Shown: one piece after another, positions 24,903 through 33,214 of the stretch
Layout of the letters: each line of letters starts with the position of its first letter
How positions within the stretch are numbered: position 1 is the stretch's first letter
Source: JAKAGZ01 sp963772675
GTDB taxonomy: Bacteria; Bacteroidota; Ignavibacteria; Ignavibacteriales; Ignavibacteriaceae
Reading direction: 5' to 3'
NCBI GenBank assembly: GCA_963772675.1
Contig: CAVYYF010000010.1
Span: 227,592 to 291,591, forward strand
Length of the DNA stretch: 64,000 bases
Notes under the pieces: model-generated
Database searches by the model: none
Seen by the model: only the letters and a program-made list of their open reading frames with translations
What the model was told of the DNA's origin: nothing
Made by a program: the position numbers and the translations under genes

Positions 24903-26777
24903 ATGGCGTTTAAAATGGATCAAAGACAGAAAAAGAGAATACTAATTTTCCTGCTGGTTCCCATTCTTGCTACTATTCTTTTCATTACCGATGATCTAAT
25001 AATTAGAATTATAACAATATTACTTATTGTTATTTATGTCGCGTTTATAATTTTTTTGCGTGACTCGTTGAAATTTAGCCGTGGTGATTTTATATCATAT
25101 TCGCCTGAAGAAGAAATTCCCGCTGAAGAATCCGAATATGTCTCAGCACCCGACCCTAATGAATCATTTCAAATCGTTTCAAAAACTAAAAAAGTTGAAG
25201 TAATTACAGAATCAAATTATACTCCTGAGTATAGATCTTCGAAAACTACTCTAAAACCGCCCGACTTAAAGGAAAGATTTGAGGAAATTGCAAATGAAAG
25301 GGTTCCGGATGACTTAGGACATGACGGCCAGTTTTCTTTCGTACTGGAAAAAATTCTGACTGTAATTAAAGAAGCTTATGCAGCACATACAGCTATTTTC
25401 TTCTGGTATAACAAATCGAGGGAAAAGCTATCAATCGAAAGATTTGTTTCTAACTCTAAAGATTTGACGATAAGAAAACTAGATGTTGAAGATGATATTC
25501 TTAGCAAGATAGTTGAAAAGGGTGAACCGGAACTACTTAGCGATATCCCCACTACAGCTGAGGTAGATGTGATAAGATACTATAACTCTCCCCAAGGAAT
25601 CAGGAGTTTTGTTGGGGTACCGTTATTCTACGACAAAGCTTTGATTGCAATAATTGCTGTGGATGCAAAAGTTGAAGATGCTTTTGGAATTGAAACCATT
25701 TATGCACTTGGGAGATTCGTCAGAGTTATTACAATGATAATTTCTATTTTCGAAGAAAAGCACTCAGATACCATTTCTCAGCAGCGGTTAAATGGTATAT
25801 TGAATTTTATTAATCCAGACAATAAAATAGAAACAGAAGAGGAACTGATCAGTGGGTTACAGCAGTCAATTGAATATTTACTGAGTTGGGATGCATGTTC
25901 TTTTGTTTACTTTAAGCCAATTGAGAAAAAATTTCAGATTATTAAAGTATTTAATAAAACTTCGTTAAAATATATCGGTGAAGGACTTGAAATAGAAATC
26001 GCAGGTACTCTTGTTGGCAAATCAATTGCTACGGGGATGCCTGTAAAGATTGATGACACATCATCAGGGGGATATAAAAGGTATACTAAATCAGAAGACA
26101 TTACCTTTGAGGGTTCATTCCTGGCAATACCAATAATTTATAATTCTCAGAATTTCGGTGTGCTCTGTTTCGAAAGCCTTAAAAAAAATATTTATACAAA
26201 TTCTGATATCCATTTTTTGAAAAGCTCAATGAATATTATTGGTTATCTTATTTATTCATATTCAACACAACAGCTTCTAAAAAGTTTGCTGGCGATTGAC
26301 GTTGAAACAAGAATATTAAACGCGGATACATTTAAAGAAAGAATGGCTTCTGATTTATTTAAAAGCGAACAGGCAAAAGTACAGGGGGCTCTGGCATTAA
26401 TTAGGATAGATGATTTTCTTGAACAGGAATCATTGTTTGAAGGGAATCCGTTTCCGAAAGTACTTTCAGTTGTGACGGAAACAATAGAGAAAGAAATGAC
26501 CCCGTTGAACCTGTTTGGAAGAATAGATGAAAAAGTTTTAGCAGTTTATTTTTTTAATGGTACACCCAAAGATGTATTCCTTTGGGCAGAAAAGCTTCGT
26601 GTTAAAATCGCAAGGAAACCGATTACTGTAGTTTCAAAGCAGACCACATATACTATTTCAGCCGGTGTTGCTGCTGCATCGTACAAATCTGATGTTGAGG
26701 AAATAATTTTTAATGCTGATCTTGCACTTCAAAAAGCTACACAAATGGGCGGTAATCGCGTCCGTAATGTAAATTAA
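24903..26777 (+). CDS. Membrane protein with two GAF domains and a degenerate GGDEF domain
   Basis: The protein is about 624 aa. Two hydrophobic segments near the N-terminus (about residues 13-28 and 32-52) anchor it; a charged linker follows, then two GAF-like sensory domains (roughly 135-285 and 315-460) and a C-terminal GGDEF-like fold. The diguanylate cyclase signature is destroyed: at residues 542-546 the sequence reads DEKVL where GGDEF is expected, so it probably does not make cyclic-di-GMP. It more likely senses a ligand or acts as a partner protein. The start is uncertain (ATG 24903 or 24915). It lies between engB and deoB, eight bases before deoB. Confidence 0.75.
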   Translation: MAFKMDQRQKKRILIFLLVPILATILFITDDLIIRIITILLIVIYVAFIIFLRDSLKFSRGDFISYSPEEEIPAEESEYVSAPDPNESFQIVSKTKKVEVITESNYTPEYRSSKTTLKPPDLKERFEEIANERVPDDLGHDGQFSFVLEKILTVIKEAYAAHTAIFFWYNKSREKLSIERFVSNSKDLTIRKLDVEDDILSKIVEKGEPELLSDIPTTAEVDVIRYYNSPQGIRSFVGVPLFYDKALIAIIAVDAKVEDAFGIETIYALGRFVRVITMIISIFEEKHSDTISQQRLNGILNFINPDNKIETEEELISGLQQSIEYLLSWDACSFVYFKPIEKKFQIIKVFNKTSLKYIGEGLEIEIAGTLVGKSIATGMPVKIDDTSSGGYKRYTKSEDITFEGSFLAIPIIYNSQNFGVLCFESLKKNIYTNSDIHFLKSSMNIIGYLIYSYSTQQLLKSLLAIDVETRILNADTFKERMASDLFKSEQAKVQGALALIRIDDFLEQESLFEGNPFPKVLSVVTETIEKEMTPLNLFGRIDEKVLAVYFFNGTPKDVFLWAEKLRVKIARKPITVVSKQTTYTISAGVAAASYKSDVEEIIFNADLALQKATQMGGNRVRNVN

Positions 26778-26785
26778 TTATTAGT

Positions 26786-27952
26786 ATGCGTAACTTTTTT
26801 CTTATTATACTTGATGGAGTTGGTATCGGTGAATTGCCCGATGCCGATAAATATGGGGATAAGGGAAGCAATACTCTTTGTAACATTGCAAATGCTGTTG
26901 GTGGGTTGAACTTGCCCAATCTTGAAAAACTAGGTCTTGGAAATATTCGGGACATAAAAGGCATAAAACCTACCAGTAACCCACAAGCCTCATTTGGTAA
27001 GCTTACAGAAATTTCCAAAGGAAAAGATTCCACAACAGGGCATTGGGAAATATCCGGATTATTTGTCGATACTGATTTTTCGTATTTCCCAGACGGATTT
27101 TCCAAAGAATTAATTAATAAATTTCTGGAGTTAACAGGTTGCAAAGGTGTCCTCGGAAACAAACCCGCTTCAGGGACTGAGATTATAAAAGAGTTGGGCG
27201 ACGAACACGTTAAAACAGGATTCCCGATTGTTTATACATCAGCTGATTCAGTTTTTCAGATTGCCGCACACGAAGATGTTATTTCTCTTGATAGATTATA
27301 TGAAATCTGCCAGATTACAAGAGATAAAGTTTTAACTTTACCACTATTAGTAGGAAGAGTTATCGCACGACCTTTTGTAGGTACGTCGGGAAATTATTCA
27401 CGAACAACGAACCGAAAAGATTTTTCTCTCGATCCGCCTTCAGATACAATTCTTGATATCCTATATAAAAAAGGAATAACCACGGTGGCAATTGGAAAGG
27501 TTAATGACCTTTTTAATTACAGGGGAATAAAGCTTAAAGAGAAAACCAAATCAAATAGGGAGGGATGTGATAAACTACTAGAATATTCGTCAAAAGTGAA
27601 CGAGAGTTTCATGTTTACAAATCTAGTGGATTTCGATGTTTATTTTGGTCATAGGAATGATCCTGAAGGATTTGCCAAAGCTCTGGGAGAGTTTGATGAT
27701 TTTCTTCCTTCATTTTTGGGTTCACTTGATGAAACAGATGCCGTTGTTATCACAGCAGACCATGGAAATGATCCTACAACTCCAAGTACCGACCACAGCA
27801 GAGAATATATACCATTATTATTTTATCAAAAGAATAAAAAAGGCATAGATTTGGGTGTCAGAAAGACATTCTCAGATATTGGAAAAACTGCAACTGAGTT
27901 TTTTAATGTCCCTAATTCCTTAAAAGGAACTAGTTTTCTAAGTAATAAATAG
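26786..27952 (+). CDS. deoB: Phosphopentomutase
   Basis: This enzyme (388 aa) interconverts ribose- or deoxyribose-1-phosphate and the 5-phosphates, linking nucleoside breakdown to sugar metabolism. It has the alkaline-phosphatase-superfamily layout: metal-binding D10 in ILDGVGIG, the phosphorylatable threonine in DSTTGHWE (about T84), then the metal sites TADHGND and DHSREYIP. Length fits the family (about 390 aa). It directly precedes, after 166 bases, two microcompartment vertex genes, which is unusual and suggests a possible link to deoxyribose catabolism; that link is inference. Confidence 0.95.
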   Translation: MRNFFLIILDGVGIGELPDADKYGDKGSNTLCNIANAVGGLNLPNLEKLGLGNIRDIKGIKPTSNPQASFGKLTEISKGKDSTTGHWEISGLFVDTDFSYFPDGFSKELINKFLELTGCKGVLGNKPASGTEIIKELGDEHVKTGFPIVYTSADSVFQIAAHEDVISLDRLYEICQITRDKVLTLPLLVGRVIARPFVGTSGNYSRTTNRKDFSLDPPSDTILDILYKKGITTVAIGKVNDLFNYRGIKLKEKTKSNREGCDKLLEYSSKVNESFMFTNLVDFDVYFGHRNDPEGFAKALGEFDDFLPSFLGSLDETDAVVITADHGNDPTTPSTDHSREYIPLLFYQKNKKGIDLGVRKTFSDIGKTATEFFNVPNSLKGTSFLSNK

Positions 27953-28070
27953 GAAATTCAGTTAAAAGTTTTCTTTTAAATAATCCCCAAACCCCTTGTT
28001 CTGATTGATTGTTTTTATTTAAAGTAGATTGTATTTTTTATATAGTCGGATTATATTAGGTATATTAGAC

Positions 28071-28098
28071 TTGATCTCCTAAGGCGATATGGTATAAA
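28071..28098 (+). promoter_or_regulatory. Possible promoter for the vertex-protein genes and rpoD
   Basis: TTGATC (28071-28076) and TATAAA (28093-28098) are 16 bases apart and end 20 bases before the TTG start at 28119. They lie in the 166-base gap after deoB, the only sizeable gap upstream of the two vertex genes and rpoD. The region is AT-rich, so this is tentative. Confidence 0.35.
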
Positions 28099-28118
28099 TT
28101 TTAAAAGCAGAGGTAACA

Positions 28119-28418
28119 TTGTTTTTAGGTAGAGTTATCGGGACAGTGTGGTCGACAAAAAAAGACGAAAACCTTGTAGGCGCAAAGCTACTGATTGTAA
28201 GGCAGCTTGATCTGGATTACAACGAGAAAGAAAATTTTGTTGTTGCTGTTGATAGTGTTGGGGCTGGTAAAGGAGAAGTAGTACTTGTTGCAACGGGCAG
28301 TTCATCAAGGCAAACAAAAATTACAAAAGATAAGCCCGTTGATGCGGTAATAATGGCGATAGTTGATAAACTGGATATTTCTTTAAAAGAATATTTAGAA
28401 GAACATAAATCCGGATGA
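28119..28418 (+). CDS. EutN/CcmL-family microcompartment vertex protein (copy 1)
   Basis: The 99-aa protein matches the EutN/CcmL fold: it opens MFLGRVIGTVWSTKKDENLV, carries the beta-barrel strand AVDSVGAGKGEVVLVATG and ends with DAVIMAIVDKLDI. Members form pentamers that cap the vertices of bacterial microcompartment shells. The start is TTG at 28119 with AGAGG upstream. A second homologue follows 39 bases later. No hexameric BMC-domain shell gene or encapsulated enzyme is in this window, so whether a compartment is made cannot be decided here. Confidence 0.88.
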   Translation: MFLGRVIGTVWSTKKDENLVGAKLLIVRQLDLDYNEKENFVVAVDSVGAGKGEVVLVATGSSSRQTKITKDKPVDAVIMAIVDKLDISLKEYLEEHKSG

Positions 28419-28457
28419 TTTGTGTTGTTCTGATTTATAATTTCTTATCTTAAAAGT

Positions 28458-28781
28458 TTGCAATTAAAAAAGGAAAAGCCGTTGTTCCTTGGTAAAGTTA
28501 TTGGAAATATCTGGGCTACTCAAAAGAATGAGGCATTGAAAAGTTTTAAATTGCTTTTTGTACAGCCTATTAATGGAGAATACGAGGAATTGGGTGAACC
28601 AATAGTTGCAGTAGATACAGTAGGGGCAGGTCCCGGTGAAATTATCTTTTATATAACAGCTTCTGAAGCTGTTATTCCTCTTCCTGTTGATATGGCCCCT
28701 GTTGACGCTTCCATTGTTGGAATTGTGGATACATTAAATTTGCCTATAAAACTTGATTCAAGCAAAACGAAAACAAGTTAG
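28458..28781 (+). CDS. EutN/CcmL-family microcompartment vertex protein (copy 2)
   Basis: The 107-aa protein is homologous to its upstream neighbour (FLGKVIGNIWATQKNEALKS, AVDTVGAGPGEIIFYITASE, VGIVDTLNLP) but clearly diverged, especially in the loop after GPGE where it has PLPVDMAPVDAS. It has an eight-residue N-terminal extension (MQLKKEKP) if the TTG at 28458 is used; an in-frame TTG lies at the conserved LFLGK. Two different vertex proteins side by side are typical of BMC loci. rpoD starts 41 bases downstream on the same strand. Confidence 0.85.
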   Translation: MQLKKEKPLFLGKVIGNIWATQKNEALKSFKLLFVQPINGEYEELGEPIVAVDTVGAGPGEIIFYITASEAVIPLPVDMAPVDASIVGIVDTLNLPIKLDSSKTKTS

Positions 28782-28822
28782 TAGGTAAGCTTACAAAACT
28801 AATAACAAGAATGAGGTTGTAA

Positions 28823-29680
28823 GTGAGGATAACAAAACAATTTACCAATCGTGAGAGTCAGTCCCTTGACAAATACCTTCAGGAAATTGGAAAGGTAGAT
28901 CTACTAACTGCGGAGCAGGAAATAGAACTTGCTATCCGTATTAAAAATGGGGATCAACTAGCGCTTGAAGCCTTAACGAAAGCAAATCTCCGCTTCGTTG
29001 TGAGTGTCGCAAAACAATATCAAAACCAAGGACTGTCCCTCGGTGATCTAATAAATGAGGGAAACCTGGGGCTAATTAAAGCTGGAAAAAGATTTGATGA
29101 AACAAGGGGATTTAAATTCATATCGTATGCCGTATGGTGGATAAGACAATCTATTTTACAAGCTCTTGCAGAACAGTCGAGAATTGTAAGGCTCCCACTT
29201 AATCGGGTTGGCGCCTTAAATAAAATCGGTAAAGCATACAGTAATCTTGAACAGGAGTTTGAGCGGGAACCAAATGCTTCTGAGCTTGCAAGTGAACTTG
29301 ATATGGATGTAAGTGAAGTTGCGGATACACTCAAGATTTCGGGTCGGCATGTTTCTATGGATGCACCATTTGCTCAGGGCGAAGATAACCGCTTGCTTGA
29401 TGTCATTCAGAATGATCAGCAGCCGAAGCCTGATTTTATTTTAATGAATGAATCGTTAAAAGCAGAAATAGGAAGAGCTCTGTCTACTTTGTCGGAAAGG
29501 GAAGCGGAAGTTATTAATCTTTATTTTGGTTTGAATAAGGAGCATTCACTTACGCTGGAAGAGATAGGTGAAAGGTTTAATCTTACAAGGGAAAGGGTAA
29601 GACAGATAAAGGAGAAAGCAATCAGAAGATTAAGACACGCTTCGAGAAGTAAGAATTTGAAGTCATACCTTGGCCAGTAA
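28823..29680 (+). CDS. rpoD: Primary RNA polymerase sigma factor (RpoD/SigA type)
   Basis: The 285-aa protein is the short housekeeping sigma of the Bacteroidota/Chlorobi group, lacking region 1.1. Region 1.2 begins SLDKYLQEIGKVDLLT; region 2 contains LRFVVSVAKQYQNQGLSLGD and the -10 recognition helix YAVWWIRQSILQALAEQSR; region 3 follows; region 4.2 ends with LTRERVRQIKEKAIRRLRHA. The start is GTG at 28823 with a weak ribosome site. It sits just after the two vertex genes and is immediately followed (no gap) by an NlpC/P60 gene. Confidence 0.95.
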   Translation: MRITKQFTNRESQSLDKYLQEIGKVDLLTAEQEIELAIRIKNGDQLALEALTKANLRFVVSVAKQYQNQGLSLGDLINEGNLGLIKAGKRFDETRGFKFISYAVWWIRQSILQALAEQSRIVRLPLNRVGALNKIGKAYSNLEQEFEREPNASELASELDMDVSEVADTLKISGRHVSMDAPFAQGEDNRLLDVIQNDQQPKPDFILMNESLKAEIGRALSTLSEREAEVINLYFGLNKEHSLTLEEIGERFNLTRERVRQIKEKAIRRLRHASRSKNLKSYLGQ

Positions 29681-30415
29681 ATGTTTCATAATAAATTTTA
29701 TATAGAACCTTTCATTATCTTGTTTTTAACCTTCTTAATTACAGGATGCTCGTCTACATCAAATGTTTCACGATATGGGGAGACATCTGATTCAGATACT
29801 AACCATACGAAAAATGTTCGCTTTACTTCAGATAATGATGATGGCAATAATAATGAACTAACACTTAGTGGTGATAAAAGAGATTCCGGAACAATTTACG
29901 GTACAGAAGGTGACTCTGATCCGGATGATCTTCCAGCAAACGATCCGAGTGTTGATGTCTCATCTATGCTGAAAAAAATCAGCCCGACAAATAATTTAAA
30001 TGATCTATCAGCTGACAATGCTACACCGAAAGAAAAAATGCTGATGGAAATCTTAAAATATATTAATACCCCATATAAATATGGTGGCACATCGTCTAAC
30101 GGAATTGATTGTTCAGCTTTTACGCAATCAGTTTTTAGCAAGTCATTATCTGTTAAACTGGATAGAACAGCAAAGGGACAATACCACGAAGGCCATGATG
30201 TTGCTGATATAGACGATTTGGAGTTTGGCGATCTCGTTTTTTTTAACACCAGCAGAAGAGTTAAACCCGGTCACGTTGGAATTTATATTGGCGATCACCT
30301 TTTTGTACATGCCTCAAGAAGCGGGGTAACGGTTTCCTCTCTCGATATGGATTACTATGCCAAACGATTTATGGGGGGAAGAAGAATTGAACCTGATCAG
30401 CTTGGTTCCAAATAA
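29681..30415 (+). CDS. NlpC/P60-family lipoprotein (putative peptidoglycan endopeptidase)
   Basis: The 244-aa protein begins with a hydrophobic signal and a lipobox ending at C23 (ITGC), so it should be lipid-anchored. Residues 30-120 are acidic, low-complexity linker. The C-terminal NlpC/P60 domain has catalytic C144 (GIDCSAF), H198 (PGHVGIYIG) and H210 (FVHASRSG). Such enzymes cleave stem-peptide bonds in peptidoglycan. It begins on the base after the rpoD stop, so the two may be co-transcribed. Confidence 0.9.
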   Translation: MFHNKFYIEPFIILFLTFLITGCSSTSNVSRYGETSDSDTNHTKNVRFTSDNDDGNNNELTLSGDKRDSGTIYGTEGDSDPDDLPANDPSVDVSSMLKKISPTNNLNDLSADNATPKEKMLMEILKYINTPYKYGGTSSNGIDCSAFTQSVFSKSLSVKLDRTAKGQYHEGHDVADIDDLEFGDLVFFNTSRRVKPGHVGIYIGDHLFVHASRSGVTVSSLDMDYYAKRFMGGRRIEPDQLGSK

Positions 30416-30425
30416 AACAATTCCC

Positions 30426-30448
30426 AAAGCATCCCTGATTGCTTTTTT
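30426..30448 (+). terminator. Weak Rho-independent terminator
   Basis: AAAGCA (30426-30431) pairs with TGCTTT (30440-30445) around an eight-base loop and runs into further Ts to 30448. It starts 11 bases after the NlpC/P60 stop. The stem is short, so the call is moderate. Confidence 0.45.
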
Positions 30449-30520
30449 GGTTTGTATCTGGAACTCATAGTAGATAAGTTTTGTTTACTCTTCTAACAGC
30501 TAAATATTAAGGAATTAATT

Positions 30521-31027
30521 ATGATGATTAAACGGAATTTTTCTATTATTGGACTGATCATATTTTTCGGCCTTGTCTTTAACCTATGTATATTGGCTCA
30601 AAGTAAAACAAATCATCAACAAAGAAATATTTTAAGTAAGCCTATCGATCCCTGGACATCATCGCAGGTAATCACACCTGAAAAACTTCATAATATTCTT
30701 ACGAATAAAAAATCCCATAAACCCGTAGTGCTAATGGTTGGATTTGATTTCCTTTTCGATCAGGAACACATACCAGGGTCAATTTTCGCTGGTACGGGAT
30801 CAAATAAAGCCGGTTTACAAAAACTAAAAAATACAGTAAAAAATTATAAAGAGAATAAATCTATAGTTATTTACTGTGGTTGCTGTCCATTTAATCACTG
30901 CCCGAATGTTCGTCCTGCGTTTAAAAAATTGAAAGATATGGGTTATAAAAACGTAAAGGTCTTGTACATTCCAAAAGATTTTGAAAATAATTGGGTAAAA
31001 GAGGGCTATAAAGTTAGTAGTAAATAG
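30521..31027 (+). CDS. Secreted rhodanese-like protein with Cys-rich active loop
   Basis: The 168-aa protein has an N-terminal signal peptide (hydrophobic residues about 8-26) and a single rhodanese domain (about 50-165). The domain entry FLFDQEHIPGSIFAG is typical. The expected catalytic cysteine is C119, in a loop reading YCGCCPFNHCPN with further cysteines at 121, 122 and 127. It could handle sulfane sulfur, or bind a soft metal, in the periplasm; the substrate is unknown. It lies just upstream of a two-component system on the same strand. Confidence 0.8.
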   Translation: MMIKRNFSIIGLIIFFGLVFNLCILAQSKTNHQQRNILSKPIDPWTSSQVITPEKLHNILTNKKSHKPVVLMVGFDFLFDQEHIPGSIFAGTGSNKAGLQKLKNTVKNYKENKSIVIYCGCCPFNHCPNVRPAFKKLKDMGYKNVKVLYIPKDFENNWVKEGYKVSSK

Positions 31028-31042
31028 TATTCGCTTCTAAAT

Positions 31043-31059
31043 TTTCATATTACTTTCAT
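31043..31059 (+). promoter_or_regulatory. Direct repeat TTTCAT-N5-TTTCAT, probable response-regulator operator
   Basis: Two TTTCAT half-sites start at 31043 and 31054, exactly 11 bp apart (one helical turn), 34 bases before the start of the OmpR-type regulator gene. The identical arrangement occurs at 34339-34355 upstream of the PepSY-like gene. OmpR/PhoB-family regulators bind such in-phase direct repeats, so autoregulation is a reasonable inference. Confidence 0.6.
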
Positions 31060-31092
31060 TTTTAATTGATAAATTTGTATAAAAGGAAAGGT

Positions 31093-31770
31093 ATGCGAAT
31101 TTTACTAATTGAAGATGATAAAAGAATAGTTTCCGCTTTGACCAAAGGCTTGAGGAGCGAAAGCTTTGCAGTTGATGCAGCAAGTGATGGTATTAAAGGT
31201 GAAGAATTAGCCAGAATTAATAATTATGATATAATAATTCTTGATGTAATGCTGCCAAAACAGGATGGCTGGACAACCTGCAAACATTTAAGAAGCAAAA
31301 GTATTCTTACACCAATTTTAATGTTAACAGCTCTGGATGATGTTGATGACAAAATAAAAGGACTAAATACCGGCGCTGATGATTATCTGGCAAAACCTTT
31401 CCATTTTGGGGAGCTGCTTGCGAGAATAAGATCTCTTGTACGAAGAAATTCCCAGATAAAGTCTACTTCAATTCAAAAGTACGGGCTAACTCTCGATATT
31501 AACACTCACAAAGCATTCAGAGATAGGAAGGAAATATCTCTTACCAGCAAAGAATTTGCCTTGCTTGAATATTTTATGATGAATGATAATAAAATTCTTT
31601 CGCGGTCAGAAATATCAGAGCATTTGTGGGATATGAATTTTGACCCCAAAAGCAATGTAATTGACTCTTTCGTAAAATATTTGAGACAAAAAATTGACAA
31701 AAATTTTGATAAACCACTAATTCATACAGTTCGCGGCTCCGGCTACATTTTTTCTGAAAAAAAACCTTAA
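31093..31770 (+). CDS. OmpR/PhoB-family response regulator
   Basis: The 225-aa protein has a receiver domain with acidic pocket D8/D9, phospho-acceptor D51 (IILDVMLP), T79 and K101, then a winged-helix DNA-binding domain (about 125-225; LTSKEFALLEYFMMND, FVKYLRQKIDK, HTVRGSGYIF). The ATG at 31093 has AAAGGAAAGG just upstream; an earlier in-frame TTG would add nine residues ahead of the fixed MRILLIEDD start. It overlaps the downstream kinase by one base, forming a cognate pair. A repeated operator-like motif lies upstream. Confidence 0.95.
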   Translation: MRILLIEDDKRIVSALTKGLRSESFAVDAASDGIKGEELARINNYDIIILDVMLPKQDGWTTCKHLRSKSILTPILMLTALDDVDDKIKGLNTGADDYLAKPFHFGELLARIRSLVRRNSQIKSTSIQKYGLTLDINTHKAFRDRKEISLTSKEFALLEYFMMNDNKILSRSEISEHLWDMNFDPKSNVIDSFVKYLRQKIDKNFDKPLIHTVRGSGYIFSEKKP

Positions 31771-33149
31771 TGCTTTCAATTAAACTTAAAATAGTACTTG
31801 CATATACTGTAGTTTTCGGGATGCTCCTTTCGCTTTTTGCATATATAATATATCAAAGTACTGAGAAAGTAGAATTAACACGACTTGACACCAATTTAAA
31901 AACTTACTCAATATTGCTTCAATCAGAATTTGAAGAACAAAGTCAACAGGAAAAAGCGTTTAATTATTTGGAATTAAAAGCTATTCCTGCGGATGGCTTA
32001 AAAAGAAGCCGCTTTCAATTATTAGATAATAATGGAAAAATAATATTGGGGGACACAATATTGACCAACCTTAATAGCGCTATTGTTAAGACTATTTTAG
32101 ATGGGCATGATAAGTATGAAGAAATTAGAATTGGAAAACATCACGCTCGTATTTATTTAGGTGTCGTTGAGATAAACGAAAAATTAAATTATGTCCTTGT
32201 AGTTTCATCATCACTGGAAGAAGTTAGAGAGGATCTGGAAAGGTTACTTGTGATATTTCTGTTTGTAATTCCTGTCGGACTATTACTTGCTGGATTTTCA
32301 GCTTTCTTAATTGCAAAGAGAGCCTTCAGGCCAATAAATAAAATGATCAAAACAGCTAATGAAATTAGTGCCCGAAGCCTGGACAAAAGACTTGATGTTC
32401 CGGAAACTAATGACGAAGTAAAAGCATTAAGTGTAACCCTTAATTCGATGGTAGACAGACTGGATAAAACATTTAAAAGCCACAGGCAGTTTATAGCAGA
32501 TGCATCGCACGAGATCAGAACACCATTGACTATTATACAAGCTGAACTGGAGTTAAGCCTTAAAAACAAAAATGCACTAAATACCACAAAAAGTATTAAT
32601 ACCGCTTTATCAGAAATAAATAACCTTAATAGACTGTCTAATTCATTACTAATTCTTGCAAAAATTGATGCATCTAAAAATAGACTTATATTAAGTCAAG
32701 TAAGGATTGATGAACTGATACTTGAATGTGTGCAGTCCCTAAATAGTTTGGCGGTAAGTCATAACAATAAAATAAATATATCAGTTGATGAAGCCATTGA
32801 AATTAAGGCAGATCTTGAAAAAGTTAAAAGCATCGTATTTAACCTACTGGAAAATGCTCTAAAGTATTCAGGGACTAATAAACAAATTAAGATCGAACTA
32901 AAAAAACAGGGTGCAAAAAAAATAGATATTATTGTGAGTGATAATGGCTCCGGTATTTCTGAGAATGATGTCCCGCATATATTCGAAAGATTCTATCGCT
33001 CAAGTGATTTGCGATCTACTGTAGATGGTAACGGACTTGGGCTGGCTATTGTTAAAGAATTTGTTGAAATGCATTCGGGAAAAATAACAGCTTCAAGCAA
33101 ACCGGGTAACACAACTTTTGTAGTAACACTTCCTTTGGAACAAAGATAA
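31770..33149 (+). CDS. Two-component sensor histidine kinase
   Basis: The 459-aa kinase has two transmembrane segments (about 7-29 and 160-182) flanking a periplasmic sensor of about 130 residues, then HAMP (about 183-236), HisKA with phospho-acceptor H247 (FIADASHEIRTPL), and an ATPase domain with N box LLENALKYSG, G1 DNGSGI and G2 GNGLGLAIVKEF. The layout resembles metal- or envelope-sensing kinases such as CusS, but the signal cannot be read from sequence. Its ATG overlaps the regulator stop. Confidence 0.94.
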   Translation: MLSIKLKIVLAYTVVFGMLLSLFAYIIYQSTEKVELTRLDTNLKTYSILLQSEFEEQSQQEKAFNYLELKAIPADGLKRSRFQLLDNNGKIILGDTILTNLNSAIVKTILDGHDKYEEIRIGKHHARIYLGVVEINEKLNYVLVVSSSLEEVREDLERLLVIFLFVIPVGLLLAGFSAFLIAKRAFRPINKMIKTANEISARSLDKRLDVPETNDEVKALSVTLNSMVDRLDKTFKSHRQFIADASHEIRTPLTIIQAELELSLKNKNALNTTKSINTALSEINNLNRLSNSLLILAKIDASKNRLILSQVRIDELILECVQSLNSLAVSHNNKINISVDEAIEIKADLEKVKSIVFNLLENALKYSGTNKQIKIELKKQGAKKIDIIVSDNGSGISENDVPHIFERFYRSSDLRSTVDGNGLGLAIVKEFVEMHSGKITASSKPGNTTFVVTLPLEQR

Positions 33150-33168
33150 ATCATCATTCAAAATTATT

Positions 33169-33201
33169 AGCCCGGCTTTCATACTATTTTAAAACCGGGC
33201 T
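33169..33201. terminator. Bidirectional hairpin between convergent genes
   Basis: AGCCCGG (33169-33175) pairs with CCGGGCT (33195-33201). The 19-base loop is T/A-rich and the flanks are AT-rich. It lies between the histidine kinase stop and the minus-strand beta-propeller stop, the position of a shared terminator. The long loop lowers confidence. Confidence 0.55.
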
Positions 33202-33214
33202 TATCTAATAATAA

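Noticed and set aside
27962..27979. Hairpin TTAAAAG/CTTTTAA after deoB as a terminator
   Set aside because: The stem is purely A/T apart from one G-C pair and no T-run follows.
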